Positions 1 to 6,420 of a stretch of 40,132 nt of DNA are shown here, piece by piece. Origin of the DNA: a virus; the IMG/VR virus record IMGVR_UViG_3300036781_000274, positions 1-40,132 of that record. One strand, written 5' to 3'. The translations under genes and the position numbers were made by a program. The notes below the pieces were generated by a model. The model saw only the letters and a list, made by a program, of their open reading frames with translations. It searched no databases and was not told the origin of the DNA. Every line of letters starts with the position of its first letter. Positions within the stretch are counted from its first letter, which is position 1.

Positions 1-90
1 ATTGGTTCTTTGTATGATGGATGTAGGGCGGTCATGCACTCATCTGGACGGCGATTGGATGGCATCTCGCAGGCACTTGGCGGTCACTCT

Positions 91-111
91 GCACCCGAAT
101 TGCACCCGAAT
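91..111. repeat. tandem direct repeat near the left end
   Basis: Two back-to-back copies of GCACCCGAAT separated by one T. They lie in noncoding DNA 21 bases before the palindrome at 132. They could be a regulator or initiator site, but the unit is not found in the iteron cluster at the other end. The rest of 1-131 shows no gene I can support. Confidence 0.6.
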
Positions 112-131
112 CGATAGCCTATAAATGCGTG

Positions 132-146
132 TGGAACATGGTTCCA
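132..146. promoter_or_regulatory. 15-bp palindromic operator candidate, copy 1
   Basis: TGGAAC-ATG-GTTCCA is a perfect inverted repeat with 6-bp arms. It ends 9 bases before a TTGACA -35 hexamer. The identical 15-mer occurs at 40001-40015. If the molecule is circular the two copies lie about 260 bp apart across the window junction. Placement next to a promoter suggests a repressor or activator site. The GAAC...GTTC core resembles Gram-positive LexA boxes but has a 3-base rather than 4-base centre, so I do not assign it to LexA. Confidence 0.65.
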
Positions 147-155
147 ATTTATCTA

Positions 156-185
156 TTGACATATTGGCATGGGTAAGCCTACCTT
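156..185 (+). promoter_or_regulatory. early rightward promoter
   Basis: A perfect TTGACA (156-161) is followed after 18 bases by TACCTT (180-185), a weak -10. Transcription would start near 192. That is after the upstream ATG at 169, which supports using the ATG at 238 for the first gene. The palindrome at 132-146 sits just upstream. Confidence 0.5.
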
Positions 186-204
186 TGTATCTGTAATTCA
201 GACG

Positions 205-230
205 TGGGCACCGCCCAGCACCGAAAGGAC
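205..230 (+). promoter_or_regulatory. stem-loop/RBS leader element, copy 1
   Basis: TGGGC-ACC-GCCCA forms a 5-bp stem with a 3-base loop. It is followed by GCACCG and then the Shine-Dalgarno AAAGGA, 9 bases before the ATG at 238. The same block recurs before the genes at 1175 and 2765, and a changed but still paired version precedes 3435. It probably controls translation or mRNA stability. Confidence 0.75.
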
Positions 231-237
231 GTACCGC

Positions 238-897
238 ATGGATAATCTATTCGCCACTTCCGCAGCATCCCAGACAGACATACTGACCGAAAAATACAGA
301 CCGCATCACATCGCGGAGTTTGTCGGACTAGACAAACCGCGCCGTATTGCAACCAAGATTGCATCCAATCCGCCGACAAAAGGCGGCCTCTTGTTTTTGG
401 GTGAGCCGGGGATTGGTAAGACGACGCTTGCGCTTGCCATCGCCGCAGAGATGCCAGCGGAGTTACATCACGTAGCATCGCAGGATTGCAACGTTGACCG
501 CTTGCGCCAAGTGGTTAGCAATTGCCACTACGTGCCCAGCATGGGATTCAAAAGGCACCTTGTATTGATCGATGAAGCCGATCAAATGACTGCCGCCGCG
601 CAGCTCTACATGCTCTCAATCTTGGATAGCACCGCACCGCCGCCTGATACTCTCTTCATTCTCACCGCGAACAATACCGACAAATTGCATGACCGCTTAC
701 TCTCCCGTTGCATCCCTGTACAGTTTTCATCTCATGGTCAATCCACGCAAACCGCCGCGCTATTAGAGCGTGTCTGGGATGCAGAGGCACCGCGCACCGC
801 CCAGCGTCCCAACTTCACTCGCATAGTAAAAGAAGCCTGTAACAACGTCCGCGCATCGCTCATGCAGCTACAAACCGAGTTACTTTTGTCCGAATAG
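238..897 (+). CDS. RFC/DnaX-like clamp-loader AAA+ ATPase
   Basis: A 219-aa AAA+ ATPase resembling the small subunit of replication factor C and phage clamp loaders, which open sliding clamps and place them on primed DNA. Visible motifs are the N-terminal EKYRP box (19-23), Walker A GEPGIGKT (55-62), Walker B LVLIDEAD (108-115), sensor-1 TANN (143-146) and the SRC arginine-finger box LLSRC (154-158). It is shorter than usual loaders (about 320 aa), so much of the collar domain is missing. No sliding clamp is recognised in the window, so it may act on the host clamp. The start at 238 is chosen over 169 because it follows the conserved hairpin/AAAGGA leader and the promoter would begin transcription after 169. 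It is the first gene of the rightward operon. Confidence 0.8.
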   Translation: MDNLFATSAASQTDILTEKYRPHHIAEFVGLDKPRRIATKIASNPPTKGGLLFLGEPGIGKTTLALAIAAEMPAELHHVASQDCNVDRLRQVVSNCHYVPSMGFKRHLVLIDEADQMTAAAQLYMLSILDSTAPPPDTLFILTANNTDKLHDRLLSRCIPVQFSSHGQSTQTAALLERVWDAEAPRTAQRPNFTRIVKEACNNVRASLMQLQTELLLSE

Positions 898-907
898 TTC
901 TTATAAT
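880..907 (+). promoter_or_regulatory. possible internal promoter before the small membrane protein gene
   Basis: A perfect TATAAT lies at 902-907, just after the stop of the clamp-loader gene. The matching -35 (TTACTT, 880-885, 16-base spacer) is poor. It would give the genes from 930 onward their own start. Confidence 0.35.
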
Positions 908-929
908 CAGCACCAATTCAGGGGGATTT

Positions 930-1124
930 ATGCACGATGTACTATCCGTAGGCATCACAATCGCAACCATCCTTGCCGCTGCATTTTTCAGCGCGCAATC
1001 AACCAACAATCTACGCACTGAGGTAATCGGCAAGCTAGATGCCATTCAGCGCGATCAGCGCGAGTTCTACGCGGAGCAAGCCCGCCACGATGTACGAATC
1101 AGCAACTTAGAACATCACAAATAA
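930..1124 (+). CDS. small membrane protein with cytoplasmic helical tail
   Basis: A 64-aa protein of unknown function. Residues 5-21 are hydrophobic and form one transmembrane helix. The remainder is polar and helical with heptad-like spacing (about 30-62), suggesting an anchored coiled coil. The GGGGG run seven bases before the ATG can act as ribosome-binding site; this gene lacks the hairpin leader of its neighbours. A gene of the same plan (membrane helix plus charged helix, 47 aa) follows repA at 38333. It might be a superinfection or inner-membrane regulator, but nothing in the sequence proves this. Confidence 0.6.
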   Translation: MHDVLSVGITIATILAAAFFSAQSTNNLRTEVIGKLDAIQRDQREFYAEQARHDVRISNLEHHK

Positions 1125-1141
1125 ACCACTGTAAAAACCCT

Positions 1142-1166
1142 TGGGCACCGCCCAGCACCGAAAGGA
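1142..1166 (+). promoter_or_regulatory. stem-loop/RBS leader element, copy 2
   Basis: Same 25-base block as at 205-229 (TGGGC-ACC-GCCCA stem, GCACCG, AAAGGA). It ends 8 bases before the ArdC start at 1175. Confidence 0.75.
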
Positions 1167-1174
1167 TTACAACG

Positions 1175-2059
1175 ATGTCAAATGCTTATGAAGTAGTTAC
1201 AAATAGACTCATCGCCAAACTAGAAACAGGCGTCATCCCGTGGCGTCAACCTTGGAAAAATACATCTCGCGGAGCACATCTCCCCTGCAACTTCGCCACT
1301 GGTCGCAGTTATCGCGGTATCAATACCGTGATGTTGCTTTGCAGCGGATTTCAGTCGAAACACTGGATGACGTACAAGCAAGCGCAGACACTCGGTGCGC
1401 AGGTTCGCAAGGGTGAGACGGGCACCCCTGTTGTCTTCTGGCAGTTTGGCGAAGAAGCGGATACGAAGAAAAAAACCGCGTGGTGCAAGTATTTTACTGC
1501 TTTCAACCTAGAACAGATTGACGGGATTCAACCCGAAATCCCTTTTGACGTTGCGCCGTTCGATGCCATCGCAGAGGCGCAAACCATAGTAGATGGCTAT
1601 CTCGCCGCCGCGTCTCATCCACGCTTGACGCATGGCGGTTCTATCGCGTGTTACTCGCAGTCCACCGACACCGTACACATGCCCGATGGCGTGCAGTTCG
1701 CCAAACGCGAGTTGTACTATGACACCCTTTTTCACGAACTAGGGCATAGCACCGCTCACCCGTCACGCCTCAAGCGTGATCTATCCGGCAAGTTCGGCAC
1801 TCCTGCTTATTCGCAAGAAGAATTGACCGCCGAATTTACCGCCGCGTTTCTTATGGCTGAATCCGGTATCAGCTCCGAACTTACAGAGGCACATAATGCG
1901 GCCTATCTCGCATCCTGGCTGCGTGTCCTCAAAGCTGATTCACGCATCGCTATCTTCGCCGCGCAACGGGCACAAAAGGCCGCAGACTACATCTGCGGTC
2001 GCACCGCCGCCCAGCTCGAAGAAGTGGCCGCCGACGCTGCGATGCAGGTGGCGGCATGA
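1175..2059 (+). CDS. ardC: ArdC-like antirestriction protein
   Basis: A 294-aa two-domain protein. Residues 5-90 match the ArdC N-terminal single-stranded-DNA-binding domain (DUF1738), with LETGVIPWRQPW, a GRSYRGIN segment and KGETGTPVVFW. Residues 125-280 form a zincin-type metallopeptidase domain with HELGH (187-191) and a downstream EELTAEF segment (215-221) that likely supplies the third zinc ligand. In plasmids such proteins are carried into new hosts and shield incoming DNA from restriction. Its place early in the rightward operon behind the hairpin leader fits an entry role. The length is normal for the family. The following gene overlaps its stop by 4 bp. Confidence 0.9.
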   Translation: MSNAYEVVTNRLIAKLETGVIPWRQPWKNTSRGAHLPCNFATGRSYRGINTVMLLCSGFQSKHWMTYKQAQTLGAQVRKGETGTPVVFWQFGEEADTKKKTAWCKYFTAFNLEQIDGIQPEIPFDVAPFDAIAEAQTIVDGYLAAASHPRLTHGGSIACYSQSTDTVHMPDGVQFAKRELYYDTLFHELGHSTAHPSRLKRDLSGKFGTPAYSQEELTAEFTAAFLMAESGISSELTEAHNAAYLASWLRVLKADSRIAIFAAQRAQKAADYICGRTAAQLEEVAADAAMQVAA

Positions 2060-2529
2060 TCGGCCAATTAGGACTATTCGCACCCCTGCCGCCATCCATC
2101 GAAGGAATCGACCCAGCTAAGGCGGTGGCGTCTTATAGTGCCGATGTCATCGCCATGAACAGCAAGGTTCGCAAACCTGTTTCGTGTGGCGGCGATCTGT
2201 GGGTGTCCGTTGGTAGTAGCGGCTCCGCAGCGCATCGCCTCGTCAAAATGTACCGCTTGGTTCAACTCGCTGACTTTGACGGCATGGTGACGCACTACAA
2301 CGAAAAGACGGCTATCTGGCGCGATGGCGATAAGTATCCGGGTGACTATGCGCGAAACGATCCAAACGGCTTTTATCACGGCATGAAAGTAAGCAACGGT
2401 TCAAATACCTATGTCCTGTTTGGTCCTGAACAAACACTCGAAGTAAATGGAGTCGTGGAATTGCTCGATTCTGACAACGAAGATGAAGAAAATTACGAAG
2501 ATGTGGAATGGAGTGAAGACGATGAGTAA
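2056..2529 (+). CDS. hypothetical acidic-tailed protein
   Basis: A 157-aa protein I do not recognise. The N-terminal part starts with a short hydrophobic stretch rich in L and P (3-15). The middle has many aromatic and glycine residues (WVSVGSSGSAAH, GFYHGMKV) and may be a small beta domain. The last 25 residues are almost all D and E, a feature of DNA-mimic or chaperone-like tails. Its ATG overlaps the ardC stop (ATGA), so it is translationally coupled to ardC and may work with it; that pairing is inference. Confidence 0.7.
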   Translation: MIGQLGLFAPLPPSIEGIDPAKAVASYSADVIAMNSKVRKPVSCGGDLWVSVGSSGSAAHRLVKMYRLVQLADFDGMVTHYNEKTAIWRDGDKYPGDYARNDPNGFYHGMKVSNGSNTYVLFGPEQTLEVNGVVELLDSDNEDEENYEDVEWSEDDE

Positions 2530-2719
2530 GCCAACCAAAACACAGAAATTCAACCTCAACGTGGCAGAGGAGTTACTAGACCGTGCCGCCGCCGCACAAA
2601 AAGATTATTGGGATGCCCTCGCCGCGTTGGAGCGCGAAGTGGGCTTCGAGATTGATACCACCGACTTGGGCGATTTAGATGCTTACACCGTCCGCGACCT
2701 CTATAAGAAATTCGCATAA
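2522..2719 (+). CDS. small hypothetical helical protein
   Basis: A 65-aa protein with no family I recognise. It overlaps the previous gene by 8 bp, which favours the ATG at 2522 over the longer reading from 2447. The GAGTGAAGACG upstream gives a weak ribosome site. A central helix (about 15-45) carries alternating charged residues, followed by a short acidic segment. Confidence 0.6.
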   Translation: MSKPTKTQKFNLNVAEELLDRAAAAQKDYWDALAALEREVGFEIDTTDLGDLDAYTVRDLYKKFA

Positions 2720-2755
2720 CTCTAACCGCATGGGCACCGCCCAGCACCGAAAGGA
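2720..2755 (+). promoter_or_regulatory. stem-loop/RBS leader element, copy 3
   Basis: CTCTAACCGCA is followed by TGGGC-ACC-GCCCA, GCACCG and AAAGGA, ending 9 bases before the diguanylate cyclase ATG at 2765. The CTCTAACCGCATGGGC portion is also found before the fourth leader at 3390, so conservation reaches upstream of the hairpin. Confidence 0.75.
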
Positions 2756-2764
2756 TCACCCGAA

Positions 2765-3394
2765 ATGATGAATCTACCCTCTGACCTGTTCGCCGCCCAC
2801 AACATCATTCGCCAGCTCGAAGCCAAGAATGAACAACTTGAAGTCCTCGCACGCATCGACCCTGTAACCCGCATCTGTAACCGCCGCGCCTTCGATGAGC
2901 AGTTGCTTTCTGCCTTCTCCCATTCACGACGCACGGCCACGTCTTTGTCGGTGGCCGTGCTCGACCTGGACAACTTCAAGCGCCGTAACGATACCCTCGG
3001 GCACATTGCCGGCGATCATTGTCTCGGTGCCTTCGCCGCCCAGCTCGTCGAACACTCCCGCGCTGGTGACACCGTGGCGCGGATCGGCGGCGAAGAGTTC
3101 GCCATTCTCATGCCGGATACCTGCGAAGAGGACGCCGCGCAGCTCTGCCGCCGCGTCGCGGAGAGGGTGCGGTATGGCTGCTGTGCTGGCGAACCGCTGA
3201 CGTTCTCTGGTGGCGTGGCCTCGGTCGATAGCACCATGATGCACCCGTCCACGATGGTCGATTATGCCGATCGTGCTATGTACCTGGCTAAGCAGTCCGG
3301 CAAGGATAAAGTTTGCATCCACACTCCCACCTTTCACCGCGCCGTGGCCGATTCTGGCCTCTTCCAGCGCATCACGCGGTATCTTTCCCTCTAA
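2765..3394 (+). CDS. GGDEF diguanylate cyclase
   Basis: A 209-aa protein of a short N-terminal helix (9-29) and one GGDEF domain (about 30-185) that makes cyclic di-GMP from two GTP. Catalytic features look intact: DPVTRICNRRAF (32-43), metal-binding DLDNFKRRND (67-76), GDHCLGAFA (83-91) and the active-site loop GGEEF (108-112). RAGD (99-102) lies five residues before GGEEF and matches the RxxD inhibitory site for product feedback. There is no membrane segment or sensor domain, so activity is probably set by expression or by dimerisation through the N-terminal helix. It is preceded by hairpin leader copy 3. Such enzymes are known on some integrative elements but are rare on phages. Confidence 0.92.
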   Translation: MMNLPSDLFAAHNIIRQLEAKNEQLEVLARIDPVTRICNRRAFDEQLLSAFSHSRRTATSLSVAVLDLDNFKRRNDTLGHIAGDHCLGAFAAQLVEHSRAGDTVARIGGEEFAILMPDTCEEDAAQLCRRVAERVRYGCCAGEPLTFSGGVASVDSTMMHPSTMVDYADRAMYLAKQSGKDKVCIHTPTFHRAVADSGLFQRITRYLSL

Positions 3395-3429
3395 CCGCAT
3401 GGGCGGCGCGTGAGCCGCCCCAAAAGGAT
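3390..3429 (+). promoter_or_regulatory. stem-loop/RBS leader element, variant copy 4
   Basis: After the shared CTCTAACCGCATGGGC, the sequence changes to GGGCGGC-GCGTGA-GCCGCCC, a perfect 7-bp stem. It is followed by CAAAAGGAT, 5 bases before the ATG at 3435. The hairpin differs in sequence from copies 1-3 but stays paired and keeps its place before the ribosome site. This argues that the fold itself matters. Confidence 0.75.
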
Positions 3430-3434
3430 CTCCA

Positions 3435-3767
3435 ATGGCTAAATTCAAGATCAAAGTCCGTGTGGTCGCCGCGTGTGAGTACGAGGTTGAAATCGATCAC
3501 GATACCGAGGCGAAGGCCGAGGATGAAGCAACCCGCATATGGCGCGACAAAATACCCAGCGATTTTCAGGTCGAAAAAGGCTACATCACCGATTGGGAAG
3601 TAGAGACTGAGCAACAGACGGCCATCTGTCCCGATTGCGGCATCGAGCACACCATTCCCACCGCCGACCGCAACCAGGCCGGTGCCGATAGCTGGCATGA
3701 AGACTATGAATATTGCAAGCCTTGCGGTGCGAAGATGGAAGCGGAGGATAAAGCCAATGGCCGATGA
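3435..3767 (+). CDS. small zinc-ribbon protein
   Basis: A 110-aa protein of unknown role. The N-terminal half (3-70) is probably a beta-rich domain with a charged helix (KAEDEATRIW). The C-terminal half has CPDCGIEH and CKPCG, a two-knuckle zinc ribbon. It lies behind hairpin leader copy 4, starts a three-gene overlapping set (3435-4276), and could bind nucleic acid or a protein partner. Confidence 0.65.
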   Translation: MAKFKIKVRVVAACEYEVEIDHDTEAKAEDEATRIWRDKIPSDFQVEKGYITDWEVETEQQTAICPDCGIEHTIPTADRNQAGADSWHEDYEYCKPCGAKMEAEDKANGR

Positions 3768-3957
3768 TCTCACCACGCCGCCACCCGCGCCGCGTTCCTA
3801 CCTCGGTGATGGTCTGTATGCCGAGTTCGACGGCTTCCAGATACGTCTCTGGTGCGACCGTGGCGATTCCATTCACGAAGTCTATTTAGAACCTGATGTT
3901 GTGGCCGAGTTCCTGCGCTACATTGAAAGACTGAAAGGTGGTCCCGTTGCAACCTGA
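3757..3957 (+). CDS. small conserved phage/plasmid protein
   Basis: A 66-aa protein. The segment YLGDGLYAEFDGFQIRLWCDRG followed by VYLEPDVVAEFLRYIERL resembles a small family I recall from many phages and plasmids, with unknown function. I chose ATG 3757, which overlaps the previous stop by 11 bp, over the longer reading from 3682. Confidence 0.65.
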   Translation: MADDLTTPPPAPRSYLGDGLYAEFDGFQIRLWCDRGDSIHEVYLEPDVVAEFLRYIERLKGGPVAT

Positions 3958-4276
3958 TTTCACACTCGCCCAGGCTAACGATCTGGCCCGATACTTTCTC
4001 GGGCCGGATTGGAAAGCTGTTTTCCTTCCGGGTGGACGTGCGCCGTTCATGCTTTGCTTGGAAACTAAGCCTTTAGGAGTTAGCTATCAGGATGCAAGCT
4101 GGCGCGACGTCTTCCGTTCTGCTGGCGTCCAGATGCCGCTGCGTTCGCAGTTCGTCGCCAATGGCACCAGCGTTATGTTTCGTGAAAAGGCCGTCTGCAC
4201 CGCAGTCAGTAACAACATGGCGAAGCGGATCGCCGCCGCCCTCAACGATCACATCCCAGATCGCAGGGGAATATAA
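3947..4276 (+). CDS. hypothetical protein, last gene of the rightward operon
   Basis: A 109-aa protein from a TTG start at 3947, 8 bases after AAAGG (3934-3938). A GTG at 3938 in the same frame is the alternative but has no ribosome site. I recognise no domain; the sequence looks like a small alpha/beta fold (DLARYFLGPDWKAVFL, MAKRIAAALNDH). It overlaps the previous gene by 11 bp and is followed after 67 bases by a rightward terminator. Confidence 0.55.
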   Translation: MQPDFTLAQANDLARYFLGPDWKAVFLPGGRAPFMLCLETKPLGVSYQDASWRDVFRSAGVQMPLRSQFVANGTSVMFREKAVCTAVSNNMAKRIAAALNDHIPDRRGI

Positions 4277-4342
4277 TCACTCTCGCGTCCCCTCACGACA
4301 TCGGCTGTTGAGGCCGAGGGGTAGCCAGTAGGTGTCCAGAAC

Positions 4343-4374
4343 GCCCCTAGCGTCCGCGCTGGGGGCTTTCTGTT
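4343..4374 (+). terminator. intrinsic terminator of the rightward operon
   Basis: GCCCCTAGCG-TCCG-CGCTGGGGGC forms a 10-bp stem with one G-T pair and a 4-base loop (4343-4366), followed by TTTCTGTT. It ends the operon 238-4276. The hairpin also encodes the last two codons and TAG stop (4347-4349) of the facing leftward gene. Confidence 0.75.
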
Positions 4375-4679
4375 GTCTGCCACAGCTCAGGGTGTGCCTT
4401 GGCGTCTGCGATCGCCTCCTCGATGCCTTTCCGCCTCGCGTCGTCGCGCTCCCACTCCAGCTCGTCGCGCAGCTTGGGCGGCGTGGCCTTGGCAAAGTGC
4501 GCGGCCTCCCACCAGGTGAAGCCGTACCAGTCGGCCTCACCCTCCCATTGCATCCAGATCCCGCTCTCATAGATTGCCACCCGCACCCAGCCTTGGTAGT
4601 GATGCGTCGGGCCGTCCACGGTGGTGCGGAACTGCGCGACGCACTGTTCTCCAGTTGGCAATCGGCTAGGTTCGCGCAT
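4347..4679 (-). CDS. hypothetical protein, end of the leftward operon
   Basis: A 110-aa protein without a family I recognise. It is aromatic-rich in the middle (GWVRVAIYESGIWMQWEG, WYGFTWWEAAHF) and charged at the C-terminal helix (LRDELEWERDDARRKGIEEAIADAKA). It is the last gene of the long leftward transcript and its stop lies in the opposing terminator hairpin. It overlaps the upstream gene by 14 bp. Confidence 0.6.
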   Translation of the reverse strand: MREPSRLPTGEQCVAQFRTTVDGPTHHYQGWVRVAIYESGIWMQWEGEADWYGFTWWEAAHFAKATPPKLRDELEWERDDARRKGIEEAIADAKAHPELWQTTESPQRGR

Positions 4680-4899
4680 GGATCTCCGGCGGCTCGATCT
4701 TCGCCCAACAGATTACCCGGAATCCCGGAGCGCAGCCGTGGTACGTCCATCCGGGTGTTTCATAATCGTAGTGTCCGGTACCGTAACGATCCGCATATGG
4801 ATTGTCCGTGCATATCCAGACGGTCTCAGTGGCTGGGCTGTTAAGTTCCATCTCTGGCATTTCACAATCATCTTCGGGCGTGTATTTAATCCAGTTCAT
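4666..4899 (-). CDS. DUF551-like small protein
   Basis: A 77-aa protein. The order of an N-terminal NWIKYTPED, a central ETVWICT, then HYDYETPGWTYHG and a C-terminal VICWAKIEPPE resembles phage DUF551 proteins (W-I-S...P; W...P-P pattern), whose function is unknown. GGAAGAGG precedes the ATG by 10 bases. The start overlaps the stop of the 51-aa zinc-ribbon gene (ATGA). Confidence 0.6.
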   Translation of the reverse strand: MNWIKYTPEDDCEMPEMELNSPATETVWICTDNPYADRYGTGHYDYETPGWTYHGCAPGFRVICWAKIEPPEIHART

Positions 4900-5051
4900 C
4901 GAATGCTTACCTCTTCCAGCAACATCGGCAGATTGCATTTATTGCAGAATTGCATCTCCCGACACTCGGCCGCGGGGCGGTCTTCGATGGTTCCGCAACC
5001 GACGCACTTAAGCTTGAATGTAACTACCGCATTGGTTTTCTTCTTTTTCAT
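4896..5051 (-). CDS. 51-aa zinc-ribbon protein
   Basis: A short gene. It has a lysine-rich start (MKKKKT), CVGC at 16-19 and CNKC at 36-39, giving a four-cysteine zinc ribbon. GGAG lies 7 bases before the ATG. It overlaps the end of the HNH gene by 44 bp in another frame and joins the next gene by an ATGA overlap, so it fits the packed operon. The role is unknown. Confidence 0.6.
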   Translation of the reverse strand: MKKKKTNAVVTFKLKCVGCGTIEDRPAAECREMQFCNKCNLPMLLEEVSIR

Positions 5052-5379
5052 CGAATAACTCCATCGTCTGTTTCTCAGCTCGTCGCCTTCGCTGCCGGCT
5101 TTCGATTCTATGTTTCAAGTCGTAGCGGTTATGGTGAAGCTGGCATCCGGCCAACAGGTTCTCGTCGCCGCAATCGCTCTCATCGTGGTTAAGGTGCGCC
5201 ACGGTCAGCACCACGATAACGCCTGTAAACGGGTGACGGTGGCCGTGCCTGGCGGTGCAGCGTTCGCCGTCGTAGGTCAGAAACTCGCAGCGACTCTCCG
5301 CACGCTCAAAGCGGATACGATCACTGATCGCTGGCCAGTCCTTCGGATACTTCCTCTTGTTTTCTTTCAGAATCGGCAT
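5008..5379 (-). CDS. HNH endonuclease
   Basis: A 123-aa HNH nuclease. AHLNHDESDCGDENLLAGCQ and LHHNRYD (61-87) carry the H-N-H residues. Cysteines at 31, 41, 70 and 79 could hold a structural zinc. It is not beside the terminase, where packaging-associated HNH proteins usually sit, but in the accessory leftward module. It may be a free-standing nicking or homing enzyme, or serve recombination with the ATPase at 7478. No strong ribosome site is visible. Confidence 0.8.
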   Translation of the reverse strand: MPILKENKRKYPKDWPAISDRIRFERAESRCEFLTYDGERCTARHGHRHPFTGVIVVLTVAHLNHDESDCGDENLLAGCQLHHNRYDLKHRIESRQRRRRAEKQTMELFDEKEENQCGSYIQA

Positions 5380-5387
5380 AGCGTTTT

Positions 5388-5633
5388 TTACCGGGGTTTT
5401 AGGCCAATCGGAAAGATGGTGCGACCTCCGTACTTTTCGGAGATAGCTTTCATTGCGGGATTAAGTGCGCTGGCCAGATCTTGGTCGGTGCCGTCGTAGC
5501 CCAGCGCCGCGCTCATGCCTGCGATAAATGTCAATTTCAAAGTGGCTTCCAGACCTTCATCTCGCTTACCTTTGATAGCCATCTTTCGCATCTGTTCAAA
5601 TTCATCGTCGATATATTTGCGCGGGTCGCTCAC
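5388..5633 (-). CDS. hypothetical protein (GTG start)
   Basis: An 81-aa helical protein I do not recognise, with DEFEQMRKMAIKGKRDEGLEA and a small hydrophobic stretch (LTFIAGMSAALG) that is too short for a clear membrane helix. A GTG at 5633 overlaps the previous stop (GTGA) and is preceded by GAGAGG at 8 bases, so I prefer it to the longer reading from 5720. Confidence 0.6.
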   Translation of the reverse strand: MSDPRKYIDDEFEQMRKMAIKGKRDEGLEATLKLTFIAGMSAALGYDGTDQDLASALNPAMKAISEKYGGRTIFPIGLKPR

Positions 5634-6217
5634 TGGCTCAACCTCTCGCTGAAAAACTCGTGACATGCGCCGCAGTATCTCTCTCGCACGTCGTTGGGGT
5701 TGTAGCTCACCGCGCCGCACTTCGGACAGGTGAAGCTCGGCGGAAGGCTGGCTTTGTCTGTGAGTGGGCGTTCGCTCTGCGGAAAGTGAGAGCGGTAGAT
5801 CTCCGCAAACTGCTGGGCCGTGGCGTGCGTGCGGTCAATGATCGTCTTATTAGTGGGCTTCGTCGCCTCGGCCAACCGATCGGCCATCTCTGGATTGACG
5901 GCGCGAATCATATCCTGCGCCTCTTTGTAAAAGACCCCTTGGCACTCATCCTTGAAGCAATAGGCAAACCGCGCCGTCGCCCAGCCGGTCTCCTGCGTGA
6001 GTGGATCTCCGCAGTGGCCGCAAACAATAAGTCTGATGATATTGGCCTTCCTCCAGAGAAGAAGCGCGAGATTCACCGCCTGGTCTGGGGAGAAAACAAT
6101 ATGCCCGCAGCCCTCGGCGTCGGGTTGTAGGTCTGGATGATTGATGACCACGTTCTGGCCATCTTCCGTTAGCGCGACGATCAAACATCCAGCGGCGGGT
6201 TTCTCCAGGTCTGCCAT
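5630..6217 (-). CDS. double zinc-ribbon hypothetical protein
   Basis: A 195-aa protein with two zinc ribbons: CGHC...C...C near 67-92, and CPKCG...YCGAC near 164-186. The N-terminal 60 residues are probably beta-rich (CLIVALTEDGQNVVINH). Unknown role; possibly nucleic-acid binding. The start overlaps the upstream stop by one base. Confidence 0.65.
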   Translation of the reverse strand: MADLEKPAAGCLIVALTEDGQNVVINHPDLQPDAEGCGHIVFSPDQAVNLALLLWRKANIIRLIVCGHCGDPLTQETGWATARFAYCFKDECQGVFYKEAQDMIRAVNPEMADRLAEATKPTNKTIIDRTHATAQQFAEIYRSHFPQSERPLTDKASLPPSFTCPKCGAVSYNPNDVRERYCGACHEFFSERLSQ

Positions 6218-6420
6218 CAGTACTCCTGCTCGTCCAGTGTTAGGTCGCGGATCTCCGACGCGGCGGTTTTCAAGTCATCCGCTGCCCCTTCTCCCGCAAT
6301 AAGGAATTCTCCGGTTCGTACTTCGCTATTTACAAAGTCGCGTATCTCCTGCGCCTTTGTCTCGCAAAAGGCCGCAGCCTCTTCCATCAATTCATTCACT
6401 TTTATTCCATCAGCCGACAT
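6217..6420 (-). CDS. small acidic hypothetical protein
   Basis: A 67-aa helical protein (ELMEEAAAFCETKAQEIRDFV, then DDLKTAASEIRDLTLDE). A strong GAAAGGAG lies 6 bases before the ATG. It overlaps the upstream gene by 11 bp. Function unknown. Confidence 0.6.
   Translation of the reverse strand: MSADGIKVNELMEEAAAFCETKAQEIRDFVNSEVRTGEFLIAGEGAADDLKTAASEIRDLTLDEQEY

Noticed and set aside
132-146. LexA box
   Set aside because: GAAC and GTTC are 3 rather than 4 bases apart and no SOS-type gene context is visible.
169-237. Longer start for the clamp-loader gene
   Set aside because: It would lie before the expected transcription start and would translate the hairpin leader.
4332-5058. Plus-strand frames of 145-170 aa after the terminator
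   Set aside because: They start inside the terminator region and are antisense to four well-placed leftward genes.
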